A stretch of 34,465 nucleotides of DNA from OMOG01 sp041485845 (GTDB lineage Bacteria; Acidobacteriota; Terriglobia; Bryobacterales; Bryobacteraceae). Numbering within the stretch: the first letter of the stretch is position 1; each line of letters begins with the position of its first letter. Made by a program: the position numbers and the translations under genes. The DNA is taken from assembly GCA_041485845.1 (NCBI GenBank), contig JBGPKH010000014.1, positions 1 to 34,465 on the forward strand, given 5' to 3'. The notes beneath the pieces were generated by a model. The model was not told the DNA's origin, ran no database searches, and worked only from the letters and a program-made list of their open reading frames with translations. Of this stretch, positions 17,311 to 24,089 are shown one piece after another.

Positions 17311-18024
17311 ATGGTGCGGGCGCGACTGCTGGTCGGAATCATGGTCTCGGCCTGCGCGGCTGCCCAAACTCCCGATTCTGAAAGGGTGCGGCATCTGCTC
17401 ATGGATTGGGCGGGCCTGACGCACTACGGAAGCGAGGATGCGGAGATCCGGCCTCCCAAACCGGGCGAGAACCGGGTGGTGTTCCTGGGCGACGAGATTA
17501 CGGAGTTGTGGGGCAGCGGCGAGGTTAAGTTTTTTCCCGGCAGGCCGTACCTCAATCGCGGGATCGCCCGCCAGACCACTGCCCAGATGCTGGTCCGCTT
17601 CCGCCAGGACGTGATCGCGCTCAAGCCGAAGGTCGTGGTGATTCTCGCGGGGACCAACGATCTCGCAGGGAATACGGGTCCGGTGACGGAGGGCATGATG
17701 GGCGAGAATTTCATGTCCATGGCCGAGCTCGCGAAGGTAAACGGCATCCACGTGGTGCTGGCGTCGGTGACTCCGGTGTGCGACTGTTTCAAGAATCAGA
17801 CCGCTCTCCGGCCGCAGGGAAAGATCATCGGGCTGAACGGCTGGATCAAGGATTACGCGGCGCGCAGCGGCTCGGTGTATCTCGATTATTATTCCGCATT
17901 GGCGGATGGCCGTAATTTCAGGAAAGAGTTGACCGGCGACGGGCTGCTTCCCAACGACGCCGCTTACGGCGCGATGGCTCCGCTCGCGGAGAAGGCCATC
18001 GCCCAGGCGCTCGGTCAACAGTAA
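17311..18024 (+). CDS. SGNH/GDSL-fold protein lacking catalytic Ser and His (likely pseudoenzyme)
   Basis: 237 residues, with a signal peptide (about 1-19) and then an SGNH-hydrolase fold. Block I reads VVFLGDEITELW: the catalytic Ser of GDS is Glu62. Block II Gly84 (LNRGIARQTT) and block III Asn116 (GTNDLAGN) are kept. Block V reads GDGLLPNDAAY: the catalytic His of DGxHPND is Leu213. Loss of both residues while the rest of the fold is well preserved argues for a binding or structural role rather than ester hydrolysis. The start could also be GTG 17305 or GTG 17314; ATG 17311 is preferred. It lies between the two paralogous propeller genes, 6 nt after one and 8 nt before the other. Confidence 0.88.
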   Translation: MVRARLLVGIMVSACAAAQTPDSERVRHLLMDWAGLTHYGSEDAEIRPPKPGENRVVFLGDEITELWGSGEVKFFPGRPYLNRGIARQTTAQMLVRFRQDVIALKPKVVVILAGTNDLAGNTGPVTEGMMGENFMSMAELAKVNGIHVVLASVTPVCDCFKNQTALRPQGKIIGLNGWIKDYAARSGSVYLDYYSALADGRNFRKELTGDGLLPNDAAYGAMAPLAEKAIAQALGQQ

Positions 18025-18032
18025 AGGAGCTT

Positions 18033-19646
18033 ATGCGGAGATTGATAGTTGGCGGGGTCTTCACTTTGATGGCGACGAGCGCGGCGCACGCGCAAGGCCG
18101 CGGCGGCCAGGACTGGACCACGAACGGAGGCGACGCGCAGCGTTCTTCCTGGTTGCGGGCGGACGCCAAGATTTCCCAGGCCAGCATGCAGAAGCCTGGT
18201 TTCCAGTTCCTGTGGAAGGTGAAGCTCAGTAACGATCCGAAGCAGTTGAATGCGTTGACGGCGCCGTCGCTGCTGACCAGCTACATCGGGTACCGCGGTT
18301 TCCGGTCCCTGGCCTTCGTGGGCGGCAGTTCCGACAACGTCTTCGCGATCGATACAGATCTGGGACGCATCGAGTGGACCAAGCACTTCGCGACGGCTGC
18401 GCAAGCCGGCGGGTCGATGGCGTGTCCCGGCGGGATGACCGCCAACCTTGCGCGGCCGAGCATGGCGGCATTCCCGGCTCCGCAGGGAGCCCGTGGTGGT
18501 GGCGGCGGCCGGGGAGGTGCGGCGAAGAGCGGAGTCGGCGATCCGGGCCAGGGCGCGTTGACAATTGCCGAGATTGCCGCCAATGCGGGTCGCGGCGGCG
18601 GACCCGGCTTTCCTCCTCCTGGTGCTCCGGGTGCTCCCGGCGCTCCGGGCGGCCGCGGGGGGCGTGGTGGGGCTCCGGGTGGCGGTGGGTTCGGACGCCA
18701 GGCGAGTTACCTGTACGCGATCTCGAGCGACGGCATGCTGCACTCGATGTATGTTTCGAATGGCGAGGAGCCGAATCCGCCCGTGCCTTTCCTTCCGGCC
18801 GGCGCCAACGCCCAGGGTTTGATCGTGGTGGATAACGTGGCTTACGCCGCGACCACGGAGGGCTGCGGCGGCTCGGCCAATGGCCTGTGGGCCCAGGACA
18901 TCGCGTCCAAAGAAGTCGCCTCGTGGAAGTCCAACAGCGGCAGCGTGGCGGGCTCGGCGGGCGGCGCCGTGGGGCCGGACGGAACGCTGTATGTGACAAC
19001 CGAGGGCGGGGAACTGGTAGCGCTCGAGGCAAAGACTCTGAAGCCCAAAGAGGTGTACAAATCGGGAGGCCAGGCGTTCACCTCCACACCCGTCCTCTTC
19101 CAGTACAAGGAGAAGACGCTGATTGCCGCCGCCACCAAGGATGGCAAGATGCATCTGTTGGATGCCGCGGCGTTGGCCACACCACTGGTTACGGCGCCGG
19201 CAAGCCCCGGCGCGGATTTCGCTCCGGGCGCCCTCGCGAGCTGGCAGGACGCGGCCGGCACGCGCTGGATCCTGGCTCCCACGGCTAATGCCATCTCGGC
19301 GTGGAAGGTGGCTGACCAGAACGGCGCTCCGGCGTTGCAGTCCGGGTGGGTGTCGGGCAACATGGTGTCCCCGCTCACTCCCATGATCGTCAATGGCGTG
19401 GTGTTCGCCGTATCGAGCGGAGAGTTCCGCAACGATGGGAAGATGACGGCGGCGCAAATCGCGCAGCGCTCATCGCCGGCGGTTTTGTACGCTCTGGACG
19501 CGGCGACCGGCAAGGAACTGTGGAACAGCGGCAAGACGATCGCGTCGTTCGTACACGGCGGCGGGCTGTCCGCCGGCGGCAGCCAGATGTATCTTGGGAC
19601 TCACGATGGCACGCTGTACACGTTCGGTTTTTGGATCGAGCACTAA
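18033..19646 (+). CDS. Secreted PQQ-type beta-propeller protein 2 with collagen-like insertion
   Basis: 537 residues. The signal peptide ends near AAHAQ (20-21). Propeller blades include SSDNVFAIDTDLGRIEWTKHF and AVLYALDAATGKELWNSG, paralogous to the protein at 15754 (shared Cys131 in CPGGMTA and Cys278 in EGCGGSAN). Between blades, about residues 151-222 form a low-complexity Gly/Arg/Pro insertion, including GAPGAPGAPGG-type triplets, absent from the paralogue. The start ATG has AAGGAG at only 3 nt spacing; it follows the SGNH gene by 8 nt. The stop overlaps the next ATG (TAATG). A role as electron-transfer quinoprotein or ligand-binding propeller is possible; the cytochrome gene that follows favours the former (inference). 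Confidence 0.87.
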   Translation: MRRLIVGGVFTLMATSAAHAQGRGGQDWTTNGGDAQRSSWLRADAKISQASMQKPGFQFLWKVKLSNDPKQLNALTAPSLLTSYIGYRGFRSLAFVGGSSDNVFAIDTDLGRIEWTKHFATAAQAGGSMACPGGMTANLARPSMAAFPAPQGARGGGGGRGGAAKSGVGDPGQGALTIAEIAANAGRGGGPGFPPPGAPGAPGAPGGRGGRGGAPGGGGFGRQASYLYAISSDGMLHSMYVSNGEEPNPPVPFLPAGANAQGLIVVDNVAYAATTEGCGGSANGLWAQDIASKEVASWKSNSGSVAGSAGGAVGPDGTLYVTTEGGELVALEAKTLKPKEVYKSGGQAFTSTPVLFQYKEKTLIAAATKDGKMHLLDAAALATPLVTAPASPGADFAPGALASWQDAAGTRWILAPTANAISAWKVADQNGAPALQSGWVSGNMVSPLTPMIVNGVVFAVSSGEFRNDGKMTAAQIAQRSSPAVLYALDAATGKELWNSGKTIASFVHGGGLSAGGSQMYLGTHDGTLYTFGFWIEH

Positions 19647-20104
19647 TGTTCGGAATATCGAAGCTGTTCCTGGCGCTCCCGCTCCTTGCCCCAGCCGGCT
19701 GGGCGCAATTGCCGGACGGCCCGGGGAAGGCCGAGACCGAGAAGCTTTGTTCGCAGTGTCATGAGTTGGAGCGATCCATCTCGCTGCGGCAGGATCGCGA
19801 CGGTTGGCAGGCCACCATGGACAAGATGGTGACGCTGGGCGCCAGGGGGACGGACAAAGAGTTTCAGGTGGTGGCCGACTATCTGGCCAAGAATTACCCC
19901 GGCCAGGAGATTCCGCGCCTCAACATGAACAAGGCGCGGGCCATCGAACTCGAGAGTGGATTGTCGCTGCGACGGTCGGAAGCGGCGGCGATCATCGAGT
20001 ACCGCACCAGGCACGGCGATTTCAAGTCGATCGAGGATCTGAAAAAGGTGCCGGGGATTGACGCTGCGAAGATCGAGGCGAAGAAAGACCGGCTGACATT
20101 CTGA
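19646..20104 (+). CDS. Mono-haem cytochrome c fused to ComEA-like helix-hairpin-helix domain
   Basis: 152 residues. The signal peptide is about 1-21 (ending GWAQ). One haem-attachment motif CSQCH (35-39) has a candidate axial Met58 or Met61. After a linker, residues 93-152 form a ComEA-type tandem helix-hairpin-helix (NMNKARAIELESGLSLRRSEAAAIIEYR, then FKSIEDLKKVPGIDAAKIEAKKDRLTF). ComEA HhH domains bind DNA in transformation, but in this architecture a protein-protein or scaffold role is equally possible. The ATG shares one base with the upstream stop (TAATG), so it is coupled to the propeller gene. It is the obvious electron acceptor if the propellers are quinoproteins (inference). Confidence 0.87.
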   Translation: MFGISKLFLALPLLAPAGWAQLPDGPGKAETEKLCSQCHELERSISLRQDRDGWQATMDKMVTLGARGTDKEFQVVADYLAKNYPGQEIPRLNMNKARAIELESGLSLRRSEAAAIIEYRTRHGDFKSIEDLKKVPGIDAAKIEAKKDRLTF

Positions 20105-20128
20105 TTAACGAGCAGGATTTAGCCACGA

Positions 20129-21052
20129 ATGAACACAAATAAAGCCAAATTCGCTGGATTGGTGGCAGTGTGTGTTGTGGTTTTGCATGCGCAGGACCCC
20201 GCCGCCCCACCGGGCCGCGCCGGACGCGGTGGGGGAGGCGGGTTCACCCAGCCGGAGCCGATCGATTTCGGCGACACCACCGGTTGGAAATCCATGTTCG
20301 ACGGCCAGAGCTTGCGAGGGTGGGATGGGAATATGGATCTCTGGCGCGTGGAGAACGGCGCCATTGTCGCGGAGTCCACGTGCGAGAAACCCACGGGGAC
20401 CATCTACCTCATCTGGCAAGGCGGCGAGCCCGGCGATTTCGAGCTGAAAGCGGAGCTGAAGGGCGAGGGTCCCGGCGTCAACAGCGGCATCCAATATCGC
20501 AGCTTCATCCAGCAGCCGGGCCAGGGGCGCGGCGGAACCGCCGGCGGGGCCGCCCGCGGTCCGGGCGCGGGGCCATTCGGCGCAGGTGGAGGACGGGCCG
20601 GCGGACGCGGGCCCGCGGGACCCTGTCCCAGCGGCCAGCCTCGCGGCACTCCCGATTCCGCGGCCAATGCGAAGTGGAATCTCGGCGGCCCGCAGGCCGA
20701 TTTCGACGGCGCCAATCGCTACAGCGGCCAATACTACGAGGGCGGCACGTCGCGCGGCATCGTCGCCTGGCGCGGGCAGGTGGTCCGCACCGAAGAGGGC
20801 AAGAAGCCGCGGCTTCTCGCCACCCTGGGGGACCGCGACGCACTCGCAGGCTACGTCAAGATCAACGACTGGAACCAGATTCACATCATCGCCCGCGGCA
20901 ACGAACTGATCCACATCCTCAACGGGCACGTCATGTCGATTCTCATCGATGACGACCCGTCGAAGTTCCGCAAGAACGGCCTGATCGGCGTACAGATCGA
21001 AGGCACCGGCAAGGTGAATTTCCGCAATCTTTGGATTAAGATGGCCCAGTAG
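20129..21052 (+). CDS. Exported DUF1080 (3-keto-disaccharide hydrolase-like) protein with Gly-rich insertion
   Basis: 307 residues. Signal peptide about 1-22, then a short GRAGRGGGGG linker, then a DUF1080 jelly-roll: WKSMFDGQSLRGWDG, WRVENGAIVAES, FELKAELKG...VNSGIQYRS, YVKINDWNQIHIIARGNELIHILNG and the C-terminal VNFRNLWIKM. A Gly/Ala/Pro/Arg insertion (about 128-172) splits the domain. The family includes glycoside-acting proteins (some cleave 3-keto-glycosides); activity here is inferred only. The 5' end around the ATG (AGCCACGAATGAACAC) resembles a common intergenic repeat phrase, so the start is somewhat uncertain, but the signal peptide supports it. It is 24 nt after the cytochrome gene and 5 nt before the next gene. 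Confidence 0.88.
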   Translation: MNTNKAKFAGLVAVCVVVLHAQDPAAPPGRAGRGGGGGFTQPEPIDFGDTTGWKSMFDGQSLRGWDGNMDLWRVENGAIVAESTCEKPTGTIYLIWQGGEPGDFELKAELKGEGPGVNSGIQYRSFIQQPGQGRGGTAGGAARGPGAGPFGAGGGRAGGRGPAGPCPSGQPRGTPDSAANAKWNLGGPQADFDGANRYSGQYYEGGTSRGIVAWRGQVVRTEEGKKPRLLATLGDRDALAGYVKINDWNQIHIIARGNELIHILNGHVMSILIDDDPSKFRKNGLIGVQIEGTGKVNFRNLWIKMAQ

Positions 21053-21057
21053 CCAGC

Positions 21058-22092
21058 ATGCCAGAAATCACCTTTCACGGCCGGCGTGCCGTGTCGATCG
21101 AGAACGATCGCCTTCGCGTCACCGTTCTCCAAGAAGGCGGGCACATTGCGGAGATCTTCGAGAAGCGGACCGGCGTGAATCCGCTGTGGATACCGCCGTG
21201 GCCTTCGATCGAGCCTTCCGCGTACGATGCCTCGGTACACCGGGGCTATGGCAGCGGCGCGGAGGCCCGGCTGCTCGCCGGCATCATGGGCCACAACCTT
21301 TGCCTGGATGTCTTTGGCGGGCCGTCGCCCGAAGAATTCGCGGCCGGGATCGCGGTGCATGGGGAAGGCTCGATCGCGCCCTACGAGATCGCCGAGGCGG
21401 GCGGGCGATTGACCATGCGCGCCGCTCTTCCGCTGGCGCAGCTTCGCTTCGAGCGCAGCATCGAGCTGCGAGACCACGAAGTTCGAATCGGCGAGGCCGT
21501 GGAGAACCTCACCGCCACGGACCGGCCGATCGCCTGGACCCAGCACGTGACCCTCGGCCCTCCCTTCGTGGAGCGCGGCGTCACACAATTCCGCTTGTCG
21601 GCCGCACGATCGAAGGTGTGCGAAAGCGAGTTTGGAAGCGATGCGTACCTGAAGACCGGCGCCGAATTCGACTGGCCGATGGCGCCGCGGTCCGGCCAGG
21701 GCTTCGCCGATCTGCGCGAGTTCAACAGCGCCCCGGTGTCGAGCGCCTTCACCACGCACCTGATGGATCCGCAACGGGAAGACGCTTTTTTCGTCGCGTT
21801 TCACGCGGGCCTCGGGTTGGCTTTCGGATATGCGTGGAAGCGCGCGGACTTTCCGTGGACCGGCATTTGGGAAGAGAACCACAGCCGCAAGAATCCTCCG
21901 TGGAACGGTAAGACACTGACGCGCGGAATGGAGTTCGGCGCGTCCCCCATGCCCGAGTCGCGCCGCGAAATGATCGACCGGCGCAGCCTGTTCGGGGTTC
22001 CGGCCTATCGCTGGCTGCCGGCAAAGAGCCGGCTCGAGGTGGAATATCGCGCGATTGCGCGAAAGAGCGATTCGATTCCCGAGTCGCTATAG
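21058..22092 (+). CDS. Aldose-1-epimerase/galactose-mutarotase-fold protein
   Basis: 344 residues, no signal peptide. The beta-sandwich pattern resembles mutarotase-superfamily proteins: RLRVTVLQEGGHIAEIFEKRTGVNPLW at the N-terminus, the LRFERSIELRDHEVRIGEAVENLTATDRPIAWTQHVTLGPPFVE block, and FGYAWKRADFPWTGIWEEN near the C-terminus. Candidate catalytic residues are His in TQHVTLG and Glu in GIWEENH, but I cannot confirm them. It starts 5 nt after the DUF1080 gene, probably as the last gene of the run, and ends 9 nt from the convergent PPIase gene, leaving no room for a separate terminator. A role in handling a sugar produced by the exported partners is plausible. Confidence 0.75.
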   Translation: MPEITFHGRRAVSIENDRLRVTVLQEGGHIAEIFEKRTGVNPLWIPPWPSIEPSAYDASVHRGYGSGAEARLLAGIMGHNLCLDVFGGPSPEEFAAGIAVHGEGSIAPYEIAEAGGRLTMRAALPLAQLRFERSIELRDHEVRIGEAVENLTATDRPIAWTQHVTLGPPFVERGVTQFRLSAARSKVCESEFGSDAYLKTGAEFDWPMAPRSGQGFADLREFNSAPVSSAFTTHLMDPQREDAFFVAFHAGLGLAFGYAWKRADFPWTGIWEENHSRKNPPWNGKTLTRGMEFGASPMPESRREMIDRRSLFGVPAYRWLPAKSRLEVEYRAIARKSDSIPESL

Positions 22093-22101
22093 CGGCGGAC
22101 G

Positions 22102-23004
22102 CTACTTACCGCCGGCAGGGGCCGGGCGGCCGGCGCCCAGGAACGCCGGATTGATATTCTTCACTTTGGCGTCTTCGTTGAGCTTGTCCATCACCTGCTG
22201 ATAGTGCCGGGTCTTCAATGCGGTGAAGATCTCATCGCGGACCTGTGACAGCGGCCGGTAGGTCACTTCCTCGGCGCGGAAAACGTAGAAGCCGTTCGGC
22301 TGGCGTACGGGGTCGCTCAGCTCGCCCTGCTTGAGCGCGAAAACGGCCGCGCGGATTGCATCCGGAATGTTGTCGCTGACCCGGAAGGCGCCGAAATCGC
22401 CATCCTTGGCGCGGGACGTTTCGTCCTCCGAGTTATCCTTGACCAGCTTGATGAAGTCACCGCCCGCGCGCGCCGCGGCCGCCAACTTCGCGGCTTTTGC
22501 CTTGGCGTCTTCCTCGGTGAGGGCTTTCTTGCCCTTGGCCTCGGAGCTCCCGAACCGGACGTAGATCGCCTTCACCCGCGCCTGTTTGTAATTCTCTTTG
22601 TTGATGTCGTAGTCTTTCACGATCTCCGCAGGGGCGACGGTCTGGGCACTGTTCACTTCCATCATCTGCGCCTGGCTGAGCACCATCAGCCGCGAGAAGT
22701 CCAGCGCCTCTTTGTAGGGGCTCTCCCGATCGAGCTTTTTCTCTTCGGCCATCTTGCTCAGTATGCGCATGAGGGAATACTCATGAAGGAACTCCTGCCG
22801 GTTGGTCAGCGCCATCTTCTGTAGCTGGGCAGGCAGCGCGCCGTAGACCCGCTTGAAATCTCCCATAGTGAGCTTGACTCCGTCATCGAAGGTGCAGACG
22901 AGGGTTTCATCGGGGAGGTCGGGCAAGGCCGCCGGCGGCGCCGCGGGGGTCTGCGCGCGGACGGCGAGCAGGGAGGTGAACAGGAATAAACTTAGGCCTT
23001 TCAT
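22102..23004 (-). CDS. Exported parvulin-type peptidyl-prolyl isomerase
   Basis: 300 residues. Signal peptide about 1-18, then a SurA/PrsA-like helical N-domain (VKLTMGDFKRVYGALPAQLQKM, then a helix-rich stretch) and a parvulin rotamase domain (about 140-250: ARVKAIYVRFG, FIKLVKDNSEDETSRAKDGDFGAF, FALKQGELSDPVRQPNGFYVFRAEEV). The C-terminus is helical, ending in a Pro/Gly-rich tail. It is a periplasmic or surface folding factor for exported proteins. The neighbouring gene runs are rich in exported proteins, but this gene is on the opposite strand and I see no specific link. Confidence 0.9.
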   Translation of the reverse strand: MKGLSLFLFTSLLAVRAQTPAAPPAALPDLPDETLVCTFDDGVKLTMGDFKRVYGALPAQLQKMALTNRQEFLHEYSLMRILSKMAEEKKLDRESPYKEALDFSRLMVLSQAQMMEVNSAQTVAPAEIVKDYDINKENYKQARVKAIYVRFGSSEAKGKKALTEEDAKAKAAKLAAAARAGGDFIKLVKDNSEDETSRAKDGDFGAFRVSDNIPDAIRAAVFALKQGELSDPVRQPNGFYVFRAEEVTYRPLSQVRDEIFTALKTRHYQQVMDKLNEDAKVKNINPAFLGAGRPAPAGGK

Positions 23005-23047
23005 GATGGATCTGCGTGTTGTTCCAGTTTATCACGCGGCTTCGAGA

Positions 23048-23075
23048 CAGAGCCGCGACCGTCAGGGAGCCGTCC
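23048..23075. repeat. Dispersed repeat copy A overlapping the psuG 3' end
   Basis: Core GAGCCGCGACCGTCAGGGAG on the plus strand (23050-23069). The psuG stop codon (23064-23062) lies inside it, so the last psuG codons come from the repeat. Related copies are at about 26149-26171 (with small deletions) and at the end of the tandem array 26952-27041. Confidence 0.6.
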
Positions 23076-24003
23076 GTCCCCGGGCATTCCGCGACAGCGC
23101 CACCGCGATACCCGCCGCCAGACCGGCATTCGATTGCACGAGCGCGATGTTGGTCCGCAGGCTGCGGCCTTGGGTCATTTCCACCAGACGGGCAAGAATG
23201 TGCGGAGTGACGGCCTTGCCGGTGACTCCGTGCCGCTCCGCTTCCGCGACAGCGTCAGATATGTAAGCCGCCATTTCGGCTGAGGGAATTTCGTCCGTGG
23301 CGGGAACCGGATTGGCGATGACCACGCCGCCGCGCAGGCCCAGGCTCCACTTCACACGCAGGAAATGCGCGATTTCTTCCGGGGTGTCGAGGCGGATGGG
23401 CGCCGGAAGGCCGCTCGAACGGCTCCAGAAGGCGGGGAATTCGTGGGTGCGGTAGCAGATCACGGGAACGCCGCGCGTTTCCAGATACTCCAGCGTCTTC
23501 GGCAGATCGAGAAGCGCCTTGGCGCCTGCGCAGACCACCGCTACCGGTGTCCCGGCGAGTTCTTCGAGGTCGGCGGAGATATCGAACGTGGTTTCCGCGC
23601 CGCGATGCACGCCGCCGATGCCTCCGGTGGCGAAGACGCGGATACCCGCGGCGTGGGCGCAGATCATGGTGGCGGCGACGGTGGTGGCGCCGTGCTTGCG
23701 CGCTGCGACGGCGTAAGCCAGATCGTTGCGGCTCAGCTTCAGCACGTCTTTGGCGGATCCCAGCCAGTCGAGCTCGCCGCCGGTCAAGCCGATGCGGATG
23801 ACGCCTTCGATCACCGCGATGGTGGCGGGCGTGGCGCCGCAGCGGCGGATCCCGGCTTCGAGCGAGCGAGCCGTGGCGGCATTTTCCGGATAGGGCATGC
23901 CGTGCGTGACGATGGTGGTTTCGAGAGCCACTACCGGCCCTCCGGCCGCGAGCGCGGCTTGGATTTCCGGAGCGATCCGAAGTTGGCCGTCAAGCGCGGG
24001 CAT
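23062..24003 (-). CDS. psuG: Pseudouridine-5'-phosphate glycosidase
   Basis: Splits pseudouridine 5'-phosphate into uracil and ribose 5-phosphate; a cytoplasmic Mn-dependent homotrimer in the family. At 313 residues it has normal length. Signatures include VALETTIVTHGMPYP, KLSRNDLAYAVA, FATGGIGGVHRGA and VVCAGAKALLDL. Lys162 corresponds to the covalent lysine (Lys166 in E. coli) and Asp145 to the metal ligand (Asp149 in E. coli). ATG 24003 has AGGAA about 4 nt upstream. The usual partner kinase psuK is not adjacent. The final residues (RTAP) and the stop are encoded by a dispersed repeat, so the native C-terminus was probably replaced. It is 86 nt downstream of the GH20 gene, possibly in one transcript. 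Confidence 0.95.
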   Translation of the reverse strand: MPALDGQLRIAPEIQAALAAGGPVVALETTIVTHGMPYPENAATARSLEAGIRRCGATPATIAVIEGVIRIGLTGGELDWLGSAKDVLKLSRNDLAYAVAARKHGATTVAATMICAHAAGIRVFATGGIGGVHRGAETTFDISADLEELAGTPVAVVCAGAKALLDLPKTLEYLETRGVPVICYRTHEFPAFWSRSSGLPAPIRLDTPEEIAHFLRVKWSLGLRGGVVIANPVPATDEIPSAEMAAYISDAVAEAERHGVTGKAVTPHILARLVEMTQGRSLRTNIALVQSNAGLAAGIAVALSRNARGRTAP

Positions 24004-24089
24004 ATCGTTCCTGCACCAGGATGCCGCGGCGGCCGAGGTGCGCTCCTCCGATACAGGCGATCGTGCCGGCGTGCCCTCCGGGCCCGGCC

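Noticed and set aside
15763..18018. 751-codon minus-strand open frame opposite propeller 1 and the SGNH gene
   Set aside because: Spans two genes and their spacer in mirror frame; His/Arg-rich with no domain.
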